Shown piece by piece: positions 32,991-43,899 of a DNA stretch of 64,000 bases. Within the stretch, counting starts at the first letter, position 1, and every line of letters begins with the position of its first letter. A program made the position numbers and the translations under genes. The notes beneath the pieces are model-generated. The model saw only the letters and a list, made by a program, of their open reading frames with translations. It was not told the origin of the DNA and did not search any database. The stretch is from Hydnum rufescens UP504. Lineage: Eukaryota; Basidiomycota; Agaricomycetes; Cantharellales; Hydnaceae. The stretch spans positions 97,195 to 161,194 of the forward strand of contig MU129010.1 of assembly GCA_014904985.1 (NCBI GenBank), written 5' to 3'.

Positions 32991-34656
32991 ATGTCCCAAC
33001 GGCTAGCTCCGAGGGGTATGTCGAACCTCAGTCTAACGCAGAAATGGCTATCCAAGGAGGCTGCCCGGTATTCCAGCAAAGACATCGTTTATGCGGATAT
33101 AGATGCCGCCCTGGCAGCATATCCGATGCTGCGTCCAAAAACTGACATTTATAGTGAGCCTATCGTTGTGGGTCCTTGATCGTCTGTTGCTTATTGAGAG
33201 GAAGTAGCCTACGATGATGGTCGTGTGAAAACACTGCTGTGTATCCACGGGCTGCTTTCCATAACGTTCCGTGGATCAATATACAACATCCCGATCGCGT
33301 GCTGGATCACCTTTGATTATCCGCGAGAACCTCCGATCACATATGTCGTCCCAACAAATGACATGCTGGTGAAGGCTGGGAAAAACGTTGAGGTCAGTGG
33401 TCGATGTCAGATTGAATATATTAAGCTCTGGGAACGAAAGAAAGAGGTACGTTGTGACATTGTATGATTGCAGCGCCAATTGAATCATAGCAACTAGGGA
33501 TGCAATGTAAGGGCATTGCTCGAAGCGATGCAATCTATTTTCTCCGGAGAGCCACCTTTGTACGCAAGACCGCGCATCTCTACTCCAGAGCGGCCCCCAC
33601 CTATTTCAGGTTCTGGTCCCCCACCCAGACCGCCACCTCCTATACCGATAAATCCTGCATCGCGGGATACTATGAATCAATCCAATCCTCCACCATCCTC
33701 CGTACAATGTATTCCGCATCAACGGACTGGATCTGTGCATTCCACCTCCCCCCCGCCCTCGTCACCATTGAGTCGGAGCCACAGTGATCCAAGAGTGCAA
33801 CGTTGGTCTGTGCCTCTACCGCTACCTGCACCATTCGCTTCCCCTCCTCCCCCTCCATCATTGTCGGGACCACCGCCACCGCCACCACCACCACCACCAC
33901 CGCTTCAACCAGCAATTCAACCCCCGATCCGAGACTTGCTTGGCGAAGATGATATTGAGCCAATCCCAGGTCCCTCCAATGCTTCGCCACCTTCTACTGC
34001 TCCACCCCGTCCTCCGAACCCCGAACTCCTGCGATTGCATGCACAAATCCATCAGAAACTCACGGAAGGCTATGCCAGCCTCTCTGCGGCCCTTGCACAA
34101 GATGCGGAACGTCTGCGGGTTACACAAGCCGACCTCCTTTCGGGTGAGCCGGCCATCCGGGACGAGATGGCAAGACTGGAAGCCGTGCGGGATGTATGCC
34201 TTACGGTGGCCATGCGGACCCGATCTTTTATTGAAACTGCTGAGGCAAATATCGCAGAGATGAAACGCAAAGGAGAGCCAGAGGTAGATGAGCTTGTGTG
34301 TTCGACCACTATTGTGTATAATCAGTGAGTTTTCTCTGATTACATTGGCATCCTGGTGCTAACAGTGTACATCTAGGTTAATTGACCTTGTTGCAGAAGA
34401 CAATGCAATTGAGGACGCCATATACCATCTACATCGAGCCTTAAATGCTGGTCGTATTGATTTGGATCGATTTATCAAGGTCGGCATCGTTCACTGCGTA
34501 AATGTGTTGTTCCTCAGTCTTATCTCCTTCTCAATGTCCCGCTACTAGGCCACTAGAGAACTTGCCGCTGAACAATTCATGAAGCGGGCTTTGATAGAGA
34601 AGATTGAAACTGCAATACCTATGGGCACCACGCTTGCGTGGTGGTCACTCTCGTGA
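32991..34656 (+). CDS. VPS23: ESCRT-I subunit Vps23 (Tsg101 homolog)
   Basis: Five exons (32991-33153, 33208-33446, 33498-34324, 34377-34479, 34549-34656) with GT-AG introns give 479 residues. The N-terminal UEV domain (about residues 10-150) shows LTQKWLSKEAARYSSKD, KTDIYTYDDGRVKTLLCIHG and the FRGSIYNIPIACWITFDYPR segment. It lacks the ubiquitin-conjugating cysteine, as expected for this ubiquitin-binding variant. A long proline-rich linker with runs of about 12 Pro follows, then a coiled coil (HAQIHQKLTEGYASLSAALA). The C-terminal steadiness box includes LIDLVAEDNAIEDAIYHLHR and AAEQFMKRALIEKI. Vps23 recruits ubiquitinated cargo on endosomes with Vps28 and Vps37. A second in-frame Met at 33,018 could be the start. 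Confidence 0.9.
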
Positions 34657-34954
34657 TATGTATACTTGGATCTTTGTTTTTCATACAAATAGTACACAAT
34701 GTAGTTCATGCTGTATCTTAGATTCCGCCAAGACAAGTACCCAATCTGATGTGTTCCATGTCGCATGAAGTTTTTCCACACAGAGACCCTCAAGTTTTCT
34801 GATCTGAACAGCACCTGTGGTCATGTCATTTTGTACAACGGCCTAGTGTTGAGTGGCGACTGTCATTATCTTTCGGATCAGCCCGACTCAACACCAACAA
34901 ACACATGGACACAAGGAGTGAATCGGTGGTGCCCGACTCTGAAATGGTTGCTGA

Positions 34955-35669
34955 CCCACCAGCAGAGCCCGAAGCCGACGATTCCATCCCCTCAACGATG
35001 TTCGCGATTCTTCCTTGTGCGATTTTTCACTAACGGAAGACAACCTCTACAGAACCGTGATCAAAGACATGAGAACAATACTTCAAAATAGATCTGCAGA
35101 AGATCTCGAATTTATTGCACGAACTTGGAATATCGTGAGCAAGACAACATCGCAACGCGAAGCAGAGCTGGCGCGGCTGGACCAAGAAGATCAACGTGAG
35201 TCTGCTTCACTTCCGAACCCTCAGCTTTCGCGTTGACCAATTCTAACTATACTTTTTCGCTTCTTAGAACGCGCCAAATCATTGAAGAAGCTGAGGTCTG
35301 ACGCGAAACGGCCACCGGGTCGGCCCACAGCCGAAGAACACGCTCAGAAGATGGCAAAACTCGACAAGGAGAAATTTGATCTTTACAAGGAAATCAGTGA
35401 GATCGAAGCGCACATCGATTATTCGGCGGGCGAATTAGCCAAGTTCAAAGAGGAGCTTGCTCAATTGCAGGCGAGGGATGTCGCGGCAGAGGTGATCATC
35501 GGTGGTGCTGCGTGAGTCCCTTCCACTGCGACTAGTGGTTAACTATTGAACCCAGCCAATTTATTCTTCGTCAAGTTTGCGACTGCAGATGTGCAAGAAA
35601 TTGGGCTTTGATTTGACGTCCTCTGGGAAGGTCTTGGTCCGTGCGTCTATTCAGTGGCCCTTCATATAG
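34955..35669 (+). CDS. SPC24: Kinetochore Ndc80-complex subunit Spc24-like
   Basis: Three exons are clear (to 35,195; 35,268-35,511; 35,576-35,669). They encode a long heptad coiled coil (EDLEFIARTWNIVSKTTSQR ... LDKEKFDLYKEISEIEAHID ... ELAKFKEELAQLQARD). A compact C-terminal end follows, LRLQMCKKLGFDLTSSGKVL, which resembles the globular end of fungal Spc24 (LRLQ-x-Y-K-x-LGFE). Spc24 pairs with Spc25 and anchors the Ndc80 complex to the inner kinetochore. The start is uncertain: the frame is open from 34,955 but has no ATG before the coiled coil. An upstream ATG at 34,905 is in another frame, so a further 5' exon or a small frame error is likely. Identification is from the C-terminal motif and architecture. 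Confidence 0.6.
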
Positions 35670-35977
35670 TTTGGCCTGGATTCAAGTCTCCTGGTTAGAT
35701 TCCCCCACGAACGCATTTGTCGTCTCATTGGACGATGGGAAATCACAGTTTGAAAAAACAAATGAGCTCTGGGACTTGGCATCCGATGTGCCTCCAATGG
35801 GGAAGCGATCGCCGCTGTGACCGCCACAACCCCGTGAGGGATCTGGCTTGCCGCTATATCATGTATGTGTGGCCATCCCTATCAATGTATGTATGTATAA
35901 TTGTCGTACTTGTATGATATGCATGATTGGTTCCCAAAGGATTCCGAGGCTCGGGGCAAGATAGTAGTCGTCGCAAC
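35670..35977. other. Convergent intergenic region
   Basis: About 300 bp between the stop codons of the Spc24-like gene (+) and the MCT-1 gene (-), presumably with both 3' ends. A short T/A/G-rich tract ATGTATGTATGTATAAT lies at 35,887-35,903. I see no additional gene. Confidence 0.5.
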
Positions 35978-36782
35978 TTACAATTTCTCCAAGGGCCACA
36001 AGTCATCCCCGATGTAAGTCGTGATCTCGACGCCCACTCCTTTATTGATGGTCTTCATCTCTTCCGTGCTCATCTTCGTGATCCCCATTCCTACGGCATG
36101 ATCCTTCCCTTCGCAATGTATCGCGACTGGGGTCCCTGACGGGAGTGCGGATGAAGCAGGAGGGAGACGACCTCCAGCAGATGTGAACCCTGGACACATC
36201 ATATTCGCTCCTGCAAGAAGGAAACGAATCGCTCCACGGTCTATTTGAACATGTGGTAAAAGATCGGGATCTACCATATACGTTCCCAATAGATCGCACA
36301 GCAAGATAGATCAGTAACGATGCAGATAAGAAACAAGGAGAAGAAGAATTGTGAAGCCTCACATTTGTGTAGTAAGCGTAGGGTAGGGTAATATGGTCCG
36401 TCAAAGTGCTGGAAGAAGAGCGGTTCACCGTTAAGGGTGTAGACTGATACATGTTCTCTGCTAGTCGGTTTCCATTTCGTTCATGTCGCCAAATGTCAAC
36501 CACATATCAACGCGAGTTAAAAATAAGGACACCGACCACTTCACATGTACCAGTGCCTCTTTTTTGGGCCATATTTGCTCCAGGAGAACGCCATCGTTCT
36601 CTCCTAGTAATGGAAATTGAGTTGCGAGAGCTGTGCGAATCGAGCGTTGGACTGAAGACTTGAGCCGGGTCTGCGATGCTATGTCGGTCGATGGCGAGAA
36701 TCTGGCAGGATCAAGGGATGGAGTATGCACATTAGAGTTCAAGATACCGCACCAAGCTGATTGGAGTATACTTCTTAAACAT
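35978..36782 (-). CDS. TMA20: MCT-1/Tma20 translation re-initiation and ribosome recycling factor
   Basis: Four exons (36782-36772, 36701-36537, 36460-36363, 36270-35978) join to 188 residues, close to the 181 of human MCT-1. The N-terminal domain has [20 protein letters not shown] and [20 protein letters not shown]. The C-terminal PUA domain has [28 protein letters not shown] and KINKGV-like [17 protein letters not shown]. The protein pairs with DENR/Tma22 on the 40S subunit and acts in recycling and re-initiation. The first exon is tiny (11 nt) and each splice restores the family consensus exactly, which fixes the gene model. The start faces the 3' end of SRC1, about 130 bp away. Confidence 0.92.
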
Positions 36783-36911
36783 CGCGCAGGAAACTGTTGC
36801 GGACAATCCCGGGTCGTTCTGGCTAAAATAAGCAATGGGTGCAATATGTCGGATTAGGTCACACACAGGGTACGGAAAACGACGAAGTAGCTACAGAAAC
36901 GGTAGTGATAA

Positions 36912-39383
36912 TTATTCGGGGCCATTGGGAGTCCATCGAACTCGTCTCGCAGGGCTTATAGTCACATCGCCCACGGTACCTACCCATCTCCATACTCTTG
37001 TTTCGTCGCCATTCAACTCCTCTACGTTTGCACGAACATTCGCATTCCCTTCAACTATACTTTCTACCTCATCCCACACGCGTCTCCTCACACTGGGCGA
37101 GTGTTCATCACGAAGAATGAGATCTCGAAGGTGTATGGGAGAAAGGTAAGGTTGGGGTGTTTGGACAGGGTCGGTATGATGTTGCATTTCACGGGTCCGC
37201 AATGTATCGAGAGCGGTCTGGACGAGCGCTGCGACACGATGGCCTTCAAGGCGACGGGCAGTGATGCGGAAACGCACCATAGCCCCTGCAACGGCTAGTA
37301 CGATTAAGCCTTGGTTTGGCCATCACATAGCGTGAGCGAAATGAGGAACACGAAGACCGGCGATGCAGATTCACCATAGATGTACATCTGACCTGCGCGC
37401 CAAATGGCATACCATGTGACTTTCAGTTTGCAAGAGAAATCCATTTCACTTCGCATTGCGGCAACGCGCTGGACGCCACTGTGACATGCTCCATTAGCAT
37501 TATGGTCTCAGAAAGGCTATGGAGACGTACGAAGGATCCGTTTCGATGATGATCAGTGAGTTGCGATTGAGTTCCGAGATCGCTTCGTCGAATATCTGAT
37601 CAAACTGACCGGGAGGTATCCCCCTCTGTGTACAACAGCACCCTTAGTAAATAGACGAAATTGCCTGCTAGAAATATCTCCGTACCCTCAGTTTGGACGA
37701 TGCCAGAGCACGCGTCTTCACCGTTTTGAGAAGTACACCCCAAGCCTTGGCATCACTCCCTCCAGGCTTTCTTCCGCCTGACAGGCACATCTGAACACCT
37801 TTGTTCTTGGCAAGCCAGTCTTCAATTGCTTTAGCGACGTAGCCTATCTTCTGTAATCTGGCTCGATCCTCAACACAGGTGATCGGGATAGCAACTGGAC
37901 CTATTCCCGGTAGACCATTGAAAAGCCACGCAAGGCCCGAAACGTCCACAATTGTGTGGGGTAGAGGAATGAGTGCATCGTTACATCGCGCTTGATGGTG
38001 ATGGCATGTAGCACGGGCCGGACAAGGGGTGCAAGCATCTGGGGGAAAGAGATTCCAAAGGGGAGAAAGCATACGATCTACCGAGCCGAAGGCATGCTCG
38101 ACGAGTCCCCCTTCAGCCCATTGTGTGTCATACTCCCTTGCAACACCGCGTTTTTCGCGTAGGAGACGAAGATGTTCGTTGCTGTTCGAGCCTGCATCAC
38201 AGTACCCAATGCTGCTTGATGTAATTTTATAATGTACAACGCATGCACCCATGACAGCGAAAGGGAGAAGAAATGTGAGCTTGAATATCCATGGGAGAAC
38301 GCGGGAGAGCTTGGGGCGTGGGGAAACAACGAGTTGATTGTGTTGCGAACGAGAAATGCTGAGCGAGCCCTGGTCATCAAGTTCTTCGTTCTCTTCATCA
38401 TGTGCGGAAGAATTGGGACCCTCTTCCAGTGTCCCATCTTCTGTAATTGGAGGTTCTGGAGAAGGTGAAGGGGAGGGTGCACGAGGACGGCGTCGCCGGG
38501 CGGGGATGGTAGGGCTAGCTAGTTCAGTCTGGGGCCGAGTACCAGGACTCTTTGCTGGTGGAGTATCGTCAGGTCCTGACTGGAAAACATTATTATCTTC
38601 CCAGCCACTATCATCGCCAGTGGAAACCCTGGGCTGCCTTGACCTAGTCTGATAAGTTGTGATGTCATAGTCAGTACAACTGCATTTCATCATACATCAG
38701 AGAGCCAGCCCCCTCACCCCCTTACCCTTCCTCATTCCCCTTGCTCTGCTCTGCACCTCATCATCTTCGCTCTTATCTTCCAGTTCACTTTCCCGAACGA
38801 CATTTGAGGGCTGAGCACGCGCAGCTCGTGTCGTACGCGAAGTGGAGGCAGCAGGCGAAGCTTCAGTAGATGCAATTCGTCTTTTCGGCTAATACACAGG
38901 AAATCAGGATGATGATCGCAGAATTAGACCTCGCGAATAGAAACGTACAGCAGGAGCCGGTGAAGAAGGCCCAGTCGAGGGTTGCTTTGGGGAACGACGC
39001 GCACGTGCCGATCGACGGGGTTCGCTGATGGGCTATAAACGAGCATAACTCATTAGGAATGCAACGCGGACAATATGTACAATTTAATCTGCATGACTTG
39101 CGTCTGGGGTACCAACTTGCTCTCCAGTAAGCCCATCCGTAATTCCACGGTCGCTTGGTACTGAACCATCGATGAAATTGCGCTCTCGGCGTAGCTCATC
39201 TAGGTTTCCGACTATTTTGTCCTCGAAAAGGTTAACAAGAACGGCTTTCTTTGCGTTCGAAGGAAATCGCACGCCATGGTGGCTCAAAATGCCATTTAAA
39301 TGAGGGATGGTGAGAGACCTCGGGTCAAAGTCGTCGTCGAGATATCGCGCAGATGCAATAACCTCCGCAGTCGACGGAGCCAT
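36912..39383 (-). CDS. SRC1: Inner nuclear membrane protein Src1/Heh1 (Man1-type)
   Basis: The N-terminal exon (39,383-39,084) encodes a HeH/LEM-like helix-extension-helix motif: YLDDDFDPRSLTIPHLNGIL ... SNAKKAVLVNLFEDK. Middle exons (about 39,030 to 38,650) encode basic, Ser/Pro-rich, nucleoplasmic sequence. A long exon (38,693-37,668) has an acidic region, a membrane helix (LPWIFKLTFLLPFAVMGACV) and the start of the lumenal MSC domain with its Cys cluster (DACTPCPARATC). The last exon (to 36,912) has DTLRTREMQHHTDP, YLSPIHLRDLILRDEHSPSV and VEGNANVRANVEELNGDETR, the conserved end of the Man1-Src1 C-terminal domain. A second membrane helix near 37,340 precedes it. These proteins tether chromatin and rDNA to the nuclear envelope. 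Exact introns between 37,280 and 37,670 were not fully resolved. Confidence 0.82.
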
Positions 39384-39504
39384 AGAAAATGGATGGTTTA
39401 CTATAAAGGTGGCGCTGGTGGTGCCGCGGCGTCGCGACCTTGGAACTCCGAAACTCCGCTAGACCAAACAAAAGCAAAGATCTATTTCCTTGTCACAACT
39501 ATCT

Positions 39505-41217
39505 CTACTGCGACACTAGCTTTGGTTCAGAGAATCCCGAAGTTCCGAACCACGTCCCTTCCACCATACGGTTATAGTATACCCAAGGGAAGAAATCCTG
39601 CAGAGGAAACACGTCAGCGAGAGGAGCCCAGCAGGAGACTTTGAAGAGGACCTTTTTGAGGTAATAGAATGCCCTGGAAGTAGGAACTTGGTAAGCATTC
39701 ATATTCAAAAGATGCGGGCGACTACGTCCAACGACATACCTCCCAGGCACAGCCTGATCGCCGAATGCGGAGAACGTCTCCTTTGGCTTCAAGCCATAGA
39801 CGAATTCAGCCAGCATTAATTGCCCATACCCCGTTAATAGCTAATATTGGCATCAGCGGCTGCACTGCACATCCCAGATATAAGAACAGGCTGTGCGCAC
39901 CGGGCACGATGTATATCCATCGTAGACGGCCTTTCCAATCTTACCAGTGTTCAGAAGCGAGACAAGATTGTGGGTGAGCACAGGAGCTTGCGCAGTTATA
40001 GCTGCTGCGGTTTTCGATGTCGGGAGACTCGAAGCATCCCCGAGCGAGAACACGTTGCTAAACTTTTTGTGTTGTAACGTGCCTTGGTCCACATCGACCC
40101 AACCAGCACCGTCCGCAAGTGGAGAGGACTTGATGAAATCCGGTGGGCCCATGGGAGGCGTGACGTGCAGAAGCGTGTATTCTTTTTCCGCCGTTACCCC
40201 ATCAGCCGTTTTGAATGACGCGACGCGTCTGGCGGGATCAATGGAAGTGAGATTGTGCTTAAACAATGCGCCTACGCCCCGTTGTTCTCGTAATTTGTTC
40301 AAGGCTTCAGAATACTTCGGTACGCTGAACATGGTTGGCATGCCAGTGATGAACTCTACATCAATATGATCATTCCGTCGAGTCCGACGATATCGGTCCC
40401 AAGCCATCCACATTATTTTCTTGGAGACAATCACATAGGCGTTAGTGGGTGGCGTGTCATATTTATACGAAGTGTGCGCGGACCTGAGGGGCACCAGCAC
40501 ACTTGATGACACCAGCGGGTTGGGTGAAAATGGCTTTTCCGGTTCGCAGGGCTTCAATATCAGACCAAGCTTTATCCGCTGTATCGAAAGAATATATGGA
40601 GGATACTCCTGATTGAGGGTCAGCAAGGGCCTTGGATAGATTCCCAATGCCATCCCAATTGATCTGAAGCCCAGGAGCCACAATAAGCGCATCGTATGTG
40701 ATTGAAGTTCCCCCGGAGGTGGTAATGGAATTTGTCTCGGGCGAGAACGAGGCAGCATTCTCTGGTTGATAAGCGATGTGGGCCGGAATGAGGTCCGTCA
40801 TTCTTCGCCGCAGAGAATATTTGTCCTTAAGGCCCGCCCCAACTAGAGTCCTAAGGGGGATGCATTTGGAGAACGTACGCATGTGATCTCAGATAGAGGG
40901 CTTACCACCCAGGTTGGTAATGATGGAACTCCGCTCCATCTACAATGGCGATGTCGCCTGGAGACAGCGCGTTGCCTTGAGATCGAAATCGATTGTAAAC
41001 CTGAACAGTAAAGTTAACGATCGACAGTAGGTTTTGCCATTGCCCGAGGGGGCGAAGAATTCTACCTGGTTAGCAACGCTCAACCTCCGGATCCTAGGTT
41101 TCAAGTTAGAGCACATTCAGTAATATTCAAGCAGGATCCCTTGCCTCCTCCAACCACAAGTATTTTGTGATGAGCCTTGGCCGCTACAGCAGCTTGTCGA
41201 ACTGCTGAAATTCTCAT
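39505..41217 (-). CDS. Sulfide:quinone oxidoreductase, mitochondrial
   Basis: Seven exons (41217-41145, 41093-41066, 41000-40906, 40850-40484, 40419-39901, 39840-39740, 39673-39505) encode about 450 residues once a single missing base is allowed. Family marks are the FAD-binding start ILVVGGG-SGG, FHHYQPGWTLVGAGLKDKYS, the catalytic cysteines in GVIKCAGAPQ and YTSCPLLTGYGQLMLAEF, and FSLGDASSLPTSKTAAAI. The enzyme oxidises sulfide at the inner mitochondrial membrane and passes electrons to ubiquinone (Hmt2 in fission yeast). The N-terminus is Arg/Ala-rich as for import. Exon 1 must end with a GC donor (GCAAGG). In exon 2 the sequence GGATCCGGAGGTTGAGC lacks one T to read G-S-G-G-L-S; the total exon length is 1,352 nt, one short of 451 codons. 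Confidence 0.85.
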
Positions 41218-41505
41218 TCTCGCGGTGAATCAGCGGTGCTACGCCGCTATTGCGCCATACCGCAACGGATGCAAAGACGCCTAAATAGGCAAGCACAGCC
41301 ACCAACTATTTCTATGCACCTATCATCCACTCCCCCTTCCGTATAAAATACTTCTTTAGTGGTAATACTCATCAATCTCAGCACAATGCTATCCCTGTAA
41401 GGCCTGGATGCCTCAGGGATATCATTATTATTACATAAGCACCTGTCCAGTAGGTTGATGTTTGCACGAGTTACACCAGCGTTGGAAGTACTACAGACTC
41501 CGGTC
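41218..41505. other. Upstream region of SQR, no gene
   Basis: About 290 bp between the SQR start and the first solo LTR. I see no ORF of interest. The SQR promoter must lie here or in the adjoining LTR. Confidence 0.4.
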
Positions 41506-41510
41506 CACAC

Positions 41511-41885
41511 TGTTGGAGTGAACGATAGCGGAAATGGCCGGGTGGAGACAAGTGTGACCCCTATGTGGCTATGCAGACGGACCCGACGCTCCAGATCTCG
41601 CAGCCAGGTTTCACCGGCGATCTCTTACCCTCTATTTCACCGATACCACCGGTACTTGGACATTTTTTCCTCTCTTATCCCATTTACATGTGCTTTTTTC
41701 TGACTTCCTGTAAATACTATAAAAGACGGGCTTGGGCCCACAAAAATACCAAGGATCTCTTCTGTGTATTCTTCCGTCGTCGCCTCTATTCACCTGACCA
41801 ACTCAAGTCTCTCTGATTGTCCGAATTCGTCCTCACCCGCTTAGTAATCAGGGGAGATCTCACTCAAATACCGTAACCCTCACAA
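41511..41885 (+). mobile_element. Solo LTR 1, 375 bp
   Basis: Begins TGTTGGAGTGAACG and ends CCTCACAA, flanked by the 5-bp repeat CACAC (41,506-41,510 and 41,886-41,890). A TATAAAAGACGGGC promoter-like element at 41,718 is conserved with the second copy. About 75 percent identical in its 3' half to the inverted LTR at 42,129-42,517. It contains no coding sequence. It is the only LTR of its family in this orientation here, so it is a solo remnant of a retrotransposon (copia- or gypsy-type not determinable). Confidence 0.75.
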
Positions 41886-42128
41886 CACACAAGGTGAGAT
41901 AGCCAAAGTCTTCTATCTATTCACTTCAATCCTCTTATATCCAGAGATTTCTGGGGGGCCTCGCCAAGTCGGTTGGATACTTTGTCTCTTTTCATGTTTC
42001 TTGAGGGCAGCCCCTATGTCGAGGCATAAGTGTTTCCCGGCGGCGCTTGTTAATTGGGCGCAAAGTGTACGTTAATTCATTACGGGTCTACCAATTCGAA
42101 TCTGCTGGCACTCGGTGGATCCGGTGAT

Positions 42129-42517
42129 TTGTGAGAGTTACGACGTTCAAGTAGTATTTCCCCTTGATTACTAAGCAGATGAGAACGAATTCGGATCGGC
42201 GAGACTCGAGGATTCAAGTGAAATAAGCGGCGGCAGGAAGAACACAAGACAAGTCCTTAGGATTTTTGTGGGCTCAAGCCCGTCTTTTATACTATTTACA
42301 TGAGGCACAGAAACACATAAAATGGGGTAAAACATGAAGTAAAAGTCCAATTGTCAGTGATGGCGGCAAGAAAGCAAAGGGGTAAAAGATCACCGGTGAA
42401 ACCTAGCTATAAGTAGATTGGCGAATAACGAATGGCGAGGCCGTCGGCATAGCCTCACGGGGTCGCGCTTGTCTCCGTCAGCGCGCCCGGTCATTTCCGT
42501 AGTTCCTCGCTCCAACA
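42129..42517 (-). mobile_element. Solo LTR 2, 389 bp, opposite orientation
   Basis: On the minus strand it begins TGTTGGAGCGAGGAAC and ends CTCTCACAA, flanked by a perfect 5-bp duplication (ATCAC on the minus strand; GTGAT at 42,124-42,128 and 42,518-42,522). It has the same TATAAAAGACGGGCTTG core as LTR 1. The two LTRs point at each other across 240 bp. Because each has its own distinct target duplication, they inserted independently and are not the two ends of one element. Confidence 0.8.
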
Positions 42518-42789
42518 GTGATTCCAGCGGTGGGCGAATTCTATGCGGAATGACATTCCTTGTGATGCCGAATCTGATCTTTCTTTTGTTGTTGTAGGCG
42601 GTTATCGGCTACGGCGTATTAGTGTCACGTGCCCGTTTGTGGGCGGCCTTTACCCCTCTCCGCTCTTCTGGCTCATTCTAGGGCCGCCCCCTTTTATTAT
42701 ATATAGCGTAGGTACTACACTTAGTTTCTCACTGGTTTGTACCTCCGCATCCTTGATCTATTGCACGAGGTTCTTTTCTCACAATCTTT

Positions 42790-43660
42790 GCGGCCTGACG
42801 AAATTCAAAGACGATGACATCGCGATCACGAGCCCAAAGCGCGTCCGTATGAGGCGGCGTTTCTCAGAGAGCACCCTCTGGTGTTCGCGGTGTCGAAAAT
42901 CCGCGGCTGGATCGGTAACGTCCAGAGTCTCCAGACTGCACAGGTCATTTGATTGAATCGCTGTAGGGTGTCAGATTTTTTCTTCCTGTTTTGTGGCTCA
43001 CGGCGGCAGAGACACCATCCTCTGATATATTTACGCTGATTACAGAGTGATACACCAGACACCACACCCCGCCGATGCGTTTTCAACCATTGAAAACGCG
43101 TCGTGAGACCCACCCTCGCCCAGTGACTTAGTTCACTGGACAGAGTGTCGGCCAGTCCACCCGGGTGGATCTTTCCAAAGCCGCACCACTCTGGGTCCCG
43201 ATATATCATTGAAACCATACATCCAGTTATAAAGCATAGATACAAAAACCCTTGGCCTTTTCGACCAGCAAGTGTCACACCTGATTGGGGGGTTCGGATT
43301 TGGGTGATGCCAGTCATTAGCCATCATCTTCCTTAAGGCGGAATCCATTCGGAATATCATCTCCGTACAGTTAGCGTTTGTTAGCGACATGTTCACAGCG
43401 TAGTATGGAAGTGGGACAGCGAGGGGCCACAGCCCGACGCACCTGCATCAAGCCATGAGGATTTTCCCGGACTCGGAAGTGACAGCTCCAAGCGACGCTA
43501 TTGAAGAAGATCCGCGGTATCATGTCCTGTGCCCGGGAAGCCATTGAGAGTGATGTAAGTCTCATGTTTGTATATTTTGACCGGCGTTGGGGGCGGGTGA
43601 ATATCGGAGATCTCCATTATCCGAATCGAGTCCATCACTTATTGATGCTAAGCGTTCACA
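42790..43660 (+). pseudogene. Diverged duplicate of the 45,236-45,770 region
   Basis: Bases 42,830-42,930 and 43,380-43,660 align with 45,405-45,500 and 45,510-45,770, with about 430 bp extra in this copy. In one frame this copy reads AAFLREHPLVFAVSKIRG, matching DAFLGEHPLVLEESKING at the end of the ORF at 45,236-45,481. The frame continues past the position where the other copy stops and has no clear start. I do not recognise a family. It looks like a decayed paralogue or a repeat. Confidence 0.35.
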
Positions 43661-43761
43661 GGCCAGGCCTCAGGGGCAAGGGCCTTGGTCACAGAGGTCA
43701 CTCATTATCATCTCTGCTCTGCTGCCTGGCGGAGGGCACGGACACGCTATGACCTGGGTCT

Positions 43762-43899
43762 CATCAGGAAATCCAACCGGACATGCTCCACAGCTCTGGA
43801 GCCTCTGGAGTGCTCCAGAGACTCCAGAGCATTTCTCCATGGTGTTCCAGAGCCTCCGGAAGGGGCGACATGCTCTGGAACACGTCCGGTTTCCTGATG
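43762..43899. mobile_element. Small MITE, 138 bp
   Basis: The ends are inverted: CATCAGGAAATCCAACCGGA at the left and TCCGGTTTCCTGATG at the right. The flanks CTGGGTCT and CTGGGCCG form an imperfect 8-bp duplication (6 of 8 bases). The interior consists of short GCTCTGGAGCC / GTGCTCCAGAG palindromes. It is far too small to code for anything, so it depends on a transposase elsewhere. Confidence 0.65.

Noticed and set aside
41506..42522. One retrotransposon with two LTRs
   Set aside because: The LTRs are in opposite orientation and each has its own 5-bp target duplication, so they are two separate solo LTRs.
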